Assembly: GCA_049999725.1 (NCBI GenBank)
Contig: JBNGIS010033859.1
Span: 1-53,887, forward strand
DNA: 53,887 nt
Direction of reading: 5' to 3'
Source of the DNA: Haplomitrium mnioides
Lineage: Eukaryota; Marchantiophyta; Haplomitriopsida; Calobryales
In this document: positions 45,141 to 53,887 of the stretch, one piece after another
Position numbering within the stretch: the first letter of the stretch is position 1
Layout: every line of letters starts with the position of its first letter
Translations under genes and position numbers: made by a program
Notes under the pieces: generated by a model
Database searches by the model: none
What the model was told of the DNA's origin: nothing
What the model saw: the letters and a program-made list of their open reading frames with translations, nothing else

Positions 45141-47845
45141 CTTAGGTGCTGGAGAAAGTGAAAGCAACTCCTTGATTGTTGCGAAAGAAGGGATTTCAAT
45201 CCCTAAAGAGGTGGATTATGGGTTGCGCAAGGTGACCAGACAGATTGATTGATATCGAAGGAGCTGTCGTGATGTTATAGTAGGTTCTTGTTGGAGGGAG
45301 TTCACACTCAAGGAAAGAGATGTTGATTTTGCAGGGAGAGAAGAAGCGAGGAGTTGGTCTGCGCATTGGACATTTAGGAATATGAGGGCGTTTTTGTGTA
45401 GGACATCAACTGCACATAGTGGCCAGAATTAGTTAACGTTGGATTTGAGTAGGTTGTGGCGAAATAACTCTAATGTCATTTTTTGTTAGGTCTTGAACAT
45501 ATCGAGGGTAAGTCTAGCAGAAGGATTATCTAGGAAGGGAAAATGAACAACACTACAACTATATTTCATGAACAGAGCTAGATGTAGGAGTCTAATGTCC
45601 TTCCTAAGGAAGGTTGTTAGCGTACGATTAAGTAATTCAAGACGCCAAGGAAGGAAGAGACGACATTTGCAAACTAGTAGGTGTTTCCTCTTGAAGTTGA
45701 GCATGGGCACATGCTGAAATTGCCCTATGAAGAAGGATAGTCCTGAGTTTGCAGTAGAATTATTTTTCGCTGCAGAGTTCCTCGAATCAACCGATGTTCT
45801 CTTTAAACATCGCCAAGCATAAATCAACCAGGGAGGAGTAGTTGTCATAGAACTCCATCAACCAAAGGAAGAATTGAATGCTGCGAGAGTTGGCCCTATG
45901 ACAAATCCCCCTCCTGCGAAAGACGAATGTGCTAGGTGCGACGAAGATCTACTATGAAGAAGGATTCAAGGTGCATGAAGAAAAGGCGATGAACGTCCCT
46001 GTGAGAAAACAACATGCTGCGAGGAATCGACCAGCGACAAAGATCTCTGCGATGAAGGTCCTTGCGAGAAAATGATCTCCTATGGAGGAACGCCTTGAAT
46101 TGGCCACCTATGAAGAAGTCCCCGATGAAGGAAGGCATGCGCGCTTATATCAAGCTGTTCGAGGAGTTAGTTTACAAAGAGCCGATGCATTGTTCTTATA
46201 TTGAGTTGTTCGAGGAGTTAGTTTCAAATGAGTCTATGAGTTGTTCTTATATCGAGCCATTTTAAGAGTTAGTGAAAAAGGAGCTTATGAGGGAGTTTCT
46301 ACATCAGTTAGTGAAAGGGAGCCTTGTAAGGTTCTTATAGAAAACAAAAAAGACAGTTTAGAGGAAACAGAGCATTCCTAACTGAATCATATGAAGGTTG
46401 TTATGGGGAGGTTCTTCAAATCTAGTTCTAGGTGAAGTAAGGTGTTATTATTTAGTTAGAATGTTAGTTTTAAGTGATTACCTATGGATTAGTGCTTATA
46501 TGTTATTTGATGGCAGTTGAATAGTGGGTCTCGTTACTGTGGTTAGTTGTAAGTTAGATTAATAATGTATCAGCTTATATGAAGGTAGTTAGATGCAGAA
46601 CAATGGGCTCTTATGTAGAATGTTAGTAGTGATCTGTGGAAGGGGATAACTGCTGTTTTGGCAGTTATTCTCCTTATGAGTGGATAGTTGCAAATGAGAT
46701 TTTGAAAGAGAGAGAGCTCTCATGTATAGGAAAGAGAGAAATATTTGATGGAGAGCAACCACTCACCTTTTCAATTCAGGAATTCCATGTATTGTTGGAT
46801 TTGAATTCTGAATTGTGAATCTTTGAAGTGAAGAAATTTGAATTTTCATTTGGAATGGAAAGGATGGGATGTCCCTTGGTGCTTGGAATGTATGAATGCT
46901 GAAAGGGGATGTACATCTCAATTGGTGAATGTTAGAGTAAAAGAAAATTCATGAATGTGTTGTAGTAAGAAAAGAAGTGCCTTCTCTGAATTGAGAGAAG
47001 TAAGCATGGGTTCAGAATTTGTTTGGTAGATTTTGGATCCAGTAGACATGAATGTTGCAAGGTGGGGTAACTTTGGACATTGCATGTGGTTTTAGGAGTT
47101 TGTGCAAGAGAGGATTAATCCTATTCATGTAGGAGTGGAGATCTAGTGGGTGAATGTTCAGGATTTTAGAGAGGGCTGTTGAACTTCTTGGCCGAGGGAC
47201 AACAAGATGAGGAGGAGTGACCTCATGAGATTCTAGCCTAAAAATTGCCTATGGAAATCTACTTTTGTGTGTCTTAGTTCTATAGGTTTCTAACCTGGCT
47301 GGAGCATAATTCAAAGCTATAGGTGGATTAATGGTGATGTGCATTGAAGTCAGGGCTCACTATCAGTGATTGGAGGAGCAGTATTGAGGAGAAAGGAGGC
47401 TGATGAAGGAGTGGCATCGGTTGTGATTCAGCTACGGGAGCAATCTTGGGGGCAAGAATGGAGGTGAGTACCTAAAATCGAGAAGGGCCCTGCTTGTGTT
47501 CTGAGAAATGGCAAGTGAATGAGTTCCCGCTCAAGAGGAAGGGTTTAAATTTTACCTACTAGTGTTTGAGAGTTGTTTTCCTTGGGTTGTGGGTTGAAAA
47601 AGAGCAAGAGAGTGAGAACAGATCAGCATACAGGCTGGTCCAAAGGTCTTAGTCAGCCTTAAGTGATTGGAAGTAGTGAAATGGTGACAATACAACCCTT
47701 ATCGCTTAGATCCCTAGTAGGAATGATCTAGGATCCTTGCATATTGGCCAGTATGCTTGCCCATGTGCTACAACACTACTTAATTGTGGATCCTTGAAAG
47801 ACCTAGATTAAAACCTTTACCTTTTTGTTGGAGAAGGTGAGAAAT
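45141..47845. other. Gypsy D continuation, mostly non-coding
   Basis: This should continue the gypsy D 3' LTR or flank interrupted by element A. No recognisable protein is encoded. A 51-bp tandem repeat at about 46150-46260 has two full units and a partial one containing GTTCGAGGAGTTAGTTT; because 51 is a multiple of three, a short frame (46062-46265) carries a 17-residue repeat with the core LFEELV. A minus-strand frame at 45486-45848 has no recognisable domain. The border with the right arm of the TIR element, near 47845, is approximate. Confidence 0.4.
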
Positions 47846-48020
47846 TCAACATGGGTCTTATTGTCCAAATCACGATGATTAGAGATGGCCAGTGAGCCAA
47901 CATCGGGTTGCTTGTGCAGTCACAAGATGCAATTACCGTGTACAAGGCAAATCACAAACGATTTTCTTTTTCCAAGATGAAGGAGAGGGACATTTTTGTC
48001 AAGCATCTTCAGACGACAAG
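47846..48020 (+). pseudogene. Candidate upstream exon of ParB-MTase gene
   Basis: The segment ends in a good splice donor (ACAAG|GTAAGA, intron from 48021). Two frames are plausible: one reads KANHKRFSFSKMKERDIFV, the other FFQDEGEGHFCQASSDDK. I cannot decide the phase. The start of the gene is probably lost or displaced by gypsy D. Confidence 0.35.
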
Positions 48021-48684
48021 GTAAGATTTTAAAACCCTTTTTCATTTGTTTTCTTTTTTGACTGATTCGGAACTCAATGCGCACATGGACCTTAGAAGAC
48101 CATGCACGAACAGACCAAGTCCATACGTACATGGACCAGGTCCATACGCAAAGGGACTTGACAATGTGAGACGCGCAAGGAATCACAAGTCCCTATGCAT
48201 ATGGACTCCCAAGTCCCTACGCCCATGGTCTCCCATGTCCTTGTGCGCCTGGACTCCTGGGTCTATGTGCGCATGGAGTCCCAGGTCCATGCACGCATGG
48301 ACTTGCTGGTCCATGCATGCATGGAGTCTCAGGTCCACTCGCGCAAGGACTCTTTGATCCATGTGCGCATGGAGTCCCACATCCACTCGTGCAAGGACTC
48401 CCTAGTCCATCCTTGCTTGGACTTAGAAGTCTATGCGCGCATGGACTTCCAAGTCCTTGCGCGCTTGGGCTTTCAAGTCCAAGCTCGCCTGGACTATCAA
48501 GTCCATGCGTGCATGGACTCCCAAGTCCTTGCACGATTGGACTCCTAAGTCCAATCACGTCTGTACTTTCTGGTCTATGCACGCATGGACTGCATTGTAA
48601 TTTTTCTTAAATTGAACATTAGGTACATTTGTACTTGTGTTTGATTGTTTTTTGTTTGTTTCCAATTTACTCACTTTTTGGCAG
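48021..48684 (+). other. Candidate intron holding a palindromic minisatellite
   Basis: GTAAGA at 48021 and a pyrimidine-rich ...TTTTTGGCAG ending at 48684 are good intron borders. Most of the interval is the 24-bp repeat listed separately. Confidence 0.5.
48075..48600. repeat. 24-bp palindromic minisatellite
   Basis: About 22 tandem units of 24 bp with consensus near GTCCATGCGCGCATGGAC plus a 6-bp spacer such as TCCCAA. The 18-bp consensus is a perfect palindrome; individual units carry one to several changes. Because 24 is a multiple of three, frames stay open on both strands (for example 48195-48548 and 48217-48582); these are not genes. Similar single motifs occur elsewhere in the TIR element. 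Confidence 0.92.
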
Positions 48685-50135
48685 ACTTTGTCGATGGCTA
48701 CAAAGACGCAAAGCGCGTCGAACGGGATTTCATAAAGTTTGCCATCAACATCAAAGTTATGAAGCCCAAGTAAAGCGCAAATATTCAACAGCTAGTGCCG
48801 CATCGAAGTACAGCCACAATTTCAATTCACGCTACACACCCTTCTGCGCAAAAAAGGAGAAAGGAGGTGGAGCTAGCTAAGGCTCCCAAAAAGAAGAAAC
48901 ATACAGCTCAAAAGAAAAAGCCTATTCGAGCTCCAGTTATTGAGGAGGAGCTAGACCCCTCCAAATCTCCAGCAAGGTCATCTTCCACTACCCCTTTGTC
49001 ATCAATACCAAGTAGCTCAGGTTAAGAAACAAAGCTGACGCTAGTTCAGGCTCCAATGTCAAGAACAGAAACGCAATCGTACAAGGGGTTGCAAACATTC
49101 CAAAAATAGGAGAAAGTGGACCTTTAGACAGTGTTTCAGGAAGATAAAAACAAAATCATGGAGTTTGCAATCTAGCGATACAAAGTCCGTGAAGAAACAA
49201 TTACTATTAGGTTGGAAAACTTGAATCACTAAAACCTGGAATGGACAATTGGAGGCCTTTCCAGATTAGAAGGCTGAATGAAGATTTCATTGAGCTTTTG
49301 GCATAGAGAATGCTCACAAACAAATATGTGCATAGTTTTTTTATGGTTTTTGTTGACCTGAAATGCGAGTTGAAGGGTAAACCAAAGTTTGATATTAGGA
49401 ACCTTGACAAGTATTGGTATAAGATTGCAAGAGGCAATCACAATATTGCAGCAAGATAGCTTCTTATCACAAAATATGGAGCAAAGAATCCGACGCCTTC
49501 GTTCTACAACTGCTATGTCTACGTAGGCCTTACACCAACAGAGGCCCGTATTTTTGCAGTTGATGATAACTATGACCAAAGATACAGGCTGGAAATGACC
49601 TCAATTCATAAGGTCGAATATTGGCATTAGAGGGTTATAGAGAGTGGGATGGTGTCATCTCAGAAAATGAAAAGAGAGTTACTATTGGAGACCTTAGAGA
49701 TCAAACCAAAGTTGACACTTGAGAAACAATCACTTCTCAAAACAATTGGTTCCAAGTTTCATTTCGAAGTGGTAAGCTCAAGGATCTACAATAGAGCATA
49801 TTTTCAATGTGAGAGAAAAATACAGAGAAGGGTCAGAAGCCCAAGGCCAAAGGATCTCTCAGAATGGAGAACATGAAGTGGACACCTTGAAAGGTCCTTT
49901 CAAGGTCTTCCCGACAAGGTCAAAATTTCAGCTCTGAAACTTGTGGAAGTTGGAGAGCTTTCAATGGATGAAATGTCTTGGGAGGTAGAGAGACATAAAT
50001 TTTTGGCAGTGATGGTGAAAAGTTTCTGCTCCAAAGTTTATTGCAGTAGCTGAGAGGAAGCAAGAGAGGAGTACCCTCTCCACACGGAGGAGTCTAAGAT
50101 GGCTGCATTCTATTCTAGTTTTGAGAAGCTTTTCG
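48685..50135 (+). pseudogene. ParB-like N-terminal part of methyltransferase gene
   Basis: A long exon-like region. Its first part encodes a basic, lysine-rich segment (KAPKKKKHTAQKKKPIRAP) that could be a nuclear localisation signal, followed by an acidic/serine-rich linker. After a frameshift near 49250 one frame continues to about 50135 with five in-frame stops. It includes RRLNEDFIELLA, NLDKYWYKI, RGNHNIAAR (a GNH motif as in ParB/sulfiredoxin-like domains), PSFYNCYVYVGLTPTEARI and a helical C-terminal part. ParB-like domains bind DNA or nucleotides, and ParB-methylase fusions are known in bacterial and phage mobile DNA. The region ends at a donor (CTTTTC|GTAAGT). The ParB call rests on few residues. 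Confidence 0.5.
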
Positions 50136-51702
50136 TAAGTTTGTTTTTTCACTGTACATTCATTTCTTTGGAGTTGCGGTGAATTCTAGAATAATTGTCT
50201 TTAGTTATAATAAATAAATTTTGAGTCCATTCGTGCATGGACTTCATAGTCCATACACGCATGGACTTCAAACTCCTTGTACGCAAGGATCTTACAATCC
50301 ATGCGCGCATGGAATGTGAAGGCATGGGATGGTTTTGTAAGAGTTTTCATGTGATTAGACCATTTCCATAGAATGGGATGCATTATGGTTAAGTGTGGAG
50401 AAGACTTAGAAGTTATGAGAGAAAACTTAGATTTGATCGATTTTCTTCAATATGTGGAAAATTGAGTATAGAGTAAATTTTGTTTTTAATAGAAATTTTT
50501 AGAATCTGATATTTTATAGGTAGATATACTATTGCTCAAGTAACTAGTAAATATTTACAAAAGTGAAAATAGAAGTTATAAACTGGTCAAAGTTAGAAAA
50601 GTGGTATGTAGAAAAGTTAAAATAGAGAGTATCTAAGGATTTTAAAATACAAATATTATTATTTGAGTAGAAAGCTTGCTTATCAAAATTTCTATCAAGG
50701 TATAGTACAGGCAAATTGAATAAGTATTAATGACTTTATAGAGATTCTTCTAGAATAGACCAAAGAGGAGAAAAGTCAAGAAAAGTCAATTTGTTCTTTG
50801 ACTTATTCTTTGAGGGAATCTTGAAGTATCATCATAGAAATTGTTTGTACGGACAAATACAAGGCATAAAAACATGGGATCAATTGTTGATATTCTTTGA
50901 CAAGAGAAGCTCCAAATGAGAAGCTTCTTCTTGAAGAATTAAACAAAAGATGGAGATACTTGAGGAGAACTTTTAGGATTTAATAATTGGGGAGATAATC
51001 TTCATGGATTCCTTATCTAAGATGATAGAATATCTATTTTTACTCCTAGTAACTATCTAGACTAGTATATAAGAAGGAGGAGAAGAGAGGAGAGGGACTT
51101 GAGTTAGGACTTGTTTTCATTTGTGGCTTGAGACTTGAGAGTTGTGAGAAACCTTTGGAGAAGCGCTTGGAGGAACTCTTTGAGGAGTTACTTTGAAGAC
51201 TCATTGGAGAGCAAGAAGTTAATGAGTGGTTTTTCATAGAGTGAGGAGTTTGTTGAGAGTTAGAAAGATGAGAGCAAGAGTGTTTTGTGTGAGAATTCAG
51301 AGTAAAGAGTTGAGGATTTCCAAGATATTTTTGCATTGAGTACTTACGTTTGGTAGACTTTGTAGATTTTTTTGTGTTTGATGATTGCAGCCACACTTCA
51401 ACCCACCTCTCATGTTCAATATGCAGTCAATATCAAAGTCACATGAGGAGAGACTCGCAAAACCTCTACTTTCAAAAGACCATAATGGACTTTGAAGTCC
51501 ATGCCCTCTTGGACATCAAAGTCCATGCGCACATGGACCTTGAAGTCCTTACGCGCTTGGACTTCAATGATTATGTGAGCATGGACTTCAATGTCTTTAC
51601 TTGTTTGGAGTTAAAGGTCTTTGCTCATATTGTCTTTCTCTCTAAAGCCCTAAATTTCTTTGTTGTCTCCTCTTATTTTTTTTCCATTTATGATGTGGCA
51701 AG
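50136..51702 (+). other. Large candidate intron of ParB-MTase gene
   Basis: Runs from GTAAGT (50136) to ...GATGTGGCAAG (51702). It holds GCGCGC-type palindromes at about 50218-50315 and 51478-51620. Between about 50400 and 51350 is AT-rich sequence with a TATATAAG box (51066) followed by a purine-rich, GAG-repeat stretch that looks like a retroelement promoter region, perhaps a solo LTR, but I cannot fix its ends. A short exon-like stretch after a TTGCAG at 51390 is possible. Confidence 0.4.
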
Positions 51703-52258
51703 GGGATAAACTGTTAAAATGGCAGTTTGCCAAAAAATTGATGGCGGCTGCCAAAGGGCAAAACAAATTGGGGGTTGAAGAAGATCCAAAAGATCAAGAC
51801 CAAGCTCCAACACTTGTTTCCTACCCTCTTGCTTTTCTACTTCATTGCCAAAATGCTAGGAAGTGGAAATCAAGGCAACAAAACGATGTTGCATCCCTCC
51901 CAGCTAATGGAATTGTGAGAGACAAGGATAAGAACTTACTGTCTTATGTTGATGGTCTCAACATGGCATATTACCAAGTCTACGTGGAGGCTAGCGCTCG
52001 TCAGTTGAAGGGATTTGTGAAACCTAGGTGTTTCACTTTTGCAATTGTGGATATTTCTTACGATTACAACCTTAAGGAATGCAAGCATGACGATTCAAAA
52101 CCTTTTTCCAAAAATGACATTTTTTATTTGGTTTCATATTTTGTGGCATTCTCAACCTCGGATTTTGGGTCTCTTGTGATTATACATTCTTCAAAATAAT
52201 TTGACATCATTAAGAATGCTCTTCTAGAGGTTTGTTGTGCCATCGACCACGATATCTT
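51703..52258 (+). pseudogene. DNA methyltransferase, motif IV half
   Basis: The exon begins after AG at 51702 and probably ends before GTGAGT at 52259. Around residue 131 of the frame opened at 51660, CFTFAIVDISYDYNLKE occupies the place of motif IV of DNA amino-methyltransferases (D-P-P-Y in most; D-I-S-Y here, 52050-52061). DDSKPFSKNDIFYLVSYF and FGSLVIIHSSK follow, as in the strand-helix-strand after motif IV. One TAA interrupts HSSK-FDIIKNAL, where CAA is expected. Motif IV before motif I is the permuted beta-class order (N4-cytosine or N6-adenine). An SxxY-type change need not abolish the fold, but the stop makes this copy inactive. Confidence 0.6.
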
Positions 52259-52349
52259 GTGAGTTCTTTTTTGATTTTTTGGTTTATCTTGTTTAGTTTT
52301 CCTATACTTTGTTTTTAGTGTCTGATTTGTTTCTTTTTCTTATTTCAAG
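52259..52349 (+). other. Candidate intron, 91 bp
   Basis: GTGAGT at 52259 to TTATTTCAAG at 52349, T-rich throughout. Removing it brings the two methyltransferase halves together. Confidence 0.55.
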
Positions 52350-52880
52350 ATCAAAAACAGCATTCATCATTCCGGTGGTCCAAGAATTGCATATGCCCAC
52401 AAGTATTAGACTGTAGGATACTAGACAAAAGAAGGAAAGAGGAGCATGAGGCTTTTCAATTTGCAACCTACTCATGCGAGTGGTCTCCCTCGGCAAATAA
52501 TATGCAACGTGTTTAGTTGTCATGTTGTTTCAACCAAACTAAAACATTTGGGAGATGATGCTCTTGTGAGTTTTTATCAAAAGCCCCATGCTCTTTACAA
52601 AATTTTTATTGACCATTTATCAACAGAGCAAGATTGGATCTTAGATCTTTGCTCTAGGTCCGACAAAGGCCTTGTCTGTGCTTTAAAGCTGATGCAAAAT
52701 TGCATTGTTGTGGAATATAATAGATGTCAGTCTATCTACATTCCTAAGAGAGTTTTGATGATGGCTTCTTTGCCATCTAACGTGACAGAATCACATATAG
52801 TGTATTCATACCATAAGGAACTTGTTTCTCCTCGTATTGTAGGTGTTACTAGTGATTTTGTTGCCATCTTTGGGACTTGA
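52350..52880 (+). pseudogene. DNA methyltransferase, motif I half
   Basis: The frame opens at 52350 with KNSIHHSGGPRIAYAHKY, has two TAG codons and is open from 52446 to 52880. The segment FYQKPHALYKIFIDHLS, then DWILDLCSRSDKGLVCALKL and NCIVVE matches the C-terminal layout of beta-class DNA methyltransferases: a QKP(V/H)xL helix, motif I (DxFxGxG, here DLCSRSDKG at 52644-52670) and an acidic residue ending the second strand. The central glycines of motif I are altered (S-R-S-D-K for S-G-T-G-x), which would weaken AdoMet binding. Plants have a few N4/N6 methyltransferases of this class; substrate and base specificity cannot be read from the sequence. Confidence 0.6.
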
Positions 52881-53792
52881 AAGTCTTGGTAGGACTCTCT
52901 AATGACTACAGATGCTCAGATAGTGGATTAAGATGAGACAATTCCTCTTGAAGAAGATAGAGTTGTAGCATCTGGTTGATGAAATTGTTTTACATAATAA
53001 AGTATTTTTTTTTACAAAGTTTTATTTGTTGAAGTTTCAATCTTGTTGCACTACTAGTCCATTTTAAGTCTATTTATCATGATTTAATTTGGTTCACAAA
53101 ATGGTTTTTGAACAAAAAAATTTGGTTTTTATGAAAATTAGCAAAGAAGTCTATCCTAGCATAGAAGTTCACTTTACTTTTTCATTTTCTGTTCCTTCTT
53201 GGGCAACTTTTTGCATTCTCTGCTTCCAATTACTTAGTAGTCTTGGATCCCTTTAGTTGTCCATGCGGGCATGGGCTTTAGTTATTCAAGCTCAAGTTAG
53301 CTGTAGTTGTTCTTGGACACAAGTATCTTTCAATCAAAGCGTGCCTACACTTGGGCCTCAGTTGTCTATGCATGCATAGGCCTCAACAATCTTTTCACAA
53401 TTTTTATTCAACAATCCTCTTAGATCAACACTTTAGGGTTTTATTTCAAAATGTTTTTGTAAAAAATTTGAATGTTTTTATCAAATTTTCAAATTATTGA
53501 TATCATTGTTAGTTTTGAAAATATTTAATGACAAATTTCGTATAAATTTTTCTATATATTTTGTTTGGTGATGCTCATGCTTTTGAAAGATGAAATTATA
53601 AAAGCAATTTTGTTAAAATACTCATAAAAAAGTTGTTTTTATACAATATGCACTCAATGACGGCTATTATGGTATGTATAACTACATTTGTTTTTACAAA
53701 CGAATATTGCTAGCGTGAAAATCATGATTTTGGATGCTAAAATTACAAAACTGGTTTTTTCAAGTGAAAAATAAAACAAGAACCTTGTAGTG
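52881..53792. other. Right subterminal region of the TIR element
   Basis: AT-rich and without a gene. The palindromic motif family recurs at about 53255-53275 (GTCCATGCGGGCATGGGC) and 53365-53385 (GTCTATGCATGCATAGGC). Just inside the right TIR the minus strand reads CACTACAAGGTTCTTG. Confidence 0.5.
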
Positions 53793-53817
53793 GTACTTGA
53801 TTCAAAGTAGCGGTTGT
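53793..53817 (-). repeat. Right terminal inverted repeat
   Basis: The reverse complement matches 14314-14338 at 23 of 25 positions. It is followed by TAA at 53818-53820 and then by satellite (TTAGCAATAATGATTC). Confidence 0.8.
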
Positions 53818-53820
53818 TAA

Positions 53821-53887
53821 TTAGCAATAATGATTCAATTTTAATCGTTCAATTATACAAGAACATACTATACCATGAAAGAATAGT
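53821..53887. repeat. Satellite array resumes
   Basis: TTAGCAATAATGATTC, then TTCAATTATACAAGAACATA and CCATGAAAGAA in the same order and strand as the monomers of 8263-14313. The window ends within the unit. Confidence 0.9.

Larger units (their letters stand above)
14314..53817. mobile_element. TIR DNA transposon with DUF7869 transposase and ParB-MTase
   Basis: The left end (14314-14338) and the right end (53793-53817) are 25-bp inverted repeats matching at 23 of 25 positions, sharing the core CCGCTACTTTGAATCAAGT. Satellite of the same family abuts both outer ends, with TAA on each side as a candidate 3-bp target duplication. Inside are a left-arm transposase-like gene (minus) and a right-arm methyltransferase gene (plus), transcribed away from each other. 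Gypsy B and gypsy D (with A nested in it) account for about 27.6 kb of the interior, leaving an original element of about 12 kb. Both genes carry stops and frameshifts, so this copy is dead. Superfamily assignment is open. Confidence 0.7.

Noticed and set aside
48075-48600. CRISPR-like array
   Set aside because: Units are contiguous 24-bp tandem repeats without unique spacers, in plant DNA.
48046-48610. Five open frames of about 67-121 codons on both strands
   Set aside because: They arise from a 24-bp repeat whose period is a multiple of three. Their proteins are 8-residue repeats in every frame and the region sits between good splice sites.
14314-53817. A single 39.5-kb giant transposon
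   Set aside because: About 27.6 kb of the interval consists of later retroelement insertions, two of them marked by perfect 5-bp duplications, so the original element was about 12 kb.

Overview
The window is land-plant nuclear DNA made almost entirely of nested transposable elements and one satellite array. I see no ordinary host gene, rRNA or tRNA. LTR retrotransposons with about 3-4 kb LTRs, 101-bp satellite monomers, heavy nesting and genes full of TGA/TAG stops point to a large, methylated plant genome. The DUF7869-type transposase and the ParB-like/DNA-methyltransferase gene are types I associate more with seed-free plants (ferns, lycophytes, mosses) than with flowering plants. That placement is inference, with low confidence.

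Layout: 1-2298 is non-coding sequence with degenerate short repeats. 2299-8262 is a decayed Ty1/copia element (+) with a 3' LTR but no visible 5' LTR, broken by a GC-rich insert at about 4354-5055. 8263-14313 is a tandem array of about 101-bp monomers (with shorter variants of roughly 77 bp) that includes an 860-bp higher-order repeat. The same monomer resumes at 53821.

Between the two array pieces lies the main structure: 14314-53817, bounded by 25-bp terminal inverted repeats (23/25 matching) with TAA on both outer sides. I read it as a DNA transposon inserted in the satellite. Removing later insertions leaves about 12 kb. Its left arm carries a broken DUF7869-type transposase gene on the minus strand (15913-about 19540, with a likely first exon at 29831-29944). 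Its right arm carries a broken, intron-containing plus-strand gene (about 47850-52880) with a ParB-like region followed by a circularly permuted (beta-class) DNA amino-methyltransferase. The two genes diverge from the centre. Both arms and the introns hold many copies of a palindromic motif with a GCGCGC core, including a 24-bp-period minisatellite inside the first visible intron of the methyltransferase gene.

Later insertions: gypsy element B (19687-29626, TSD AAAGT) sits in the left-arm gene and is itself scrambled by two copia elements, with most of its interior lost. A truncated gypsy element D (+, from about 30150) fills the centre. Gypsy element A (33159-45135, TSD GGCTG, LTRs of 3043 and 3019 bp) is nested in D; it is structurally complete but its gag-pol has six in-frame stops plus a frameshift. 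There are two sequence gaps (26255-26264 and about 30925-31024).

The likely unusual biology is the pairing, inside one TIR transposon, of a DUF7869 transposase with a ParB-methyltransferase gene and dispersed CpG-rich palindromes. This copy is dead, but the architecture can be read.
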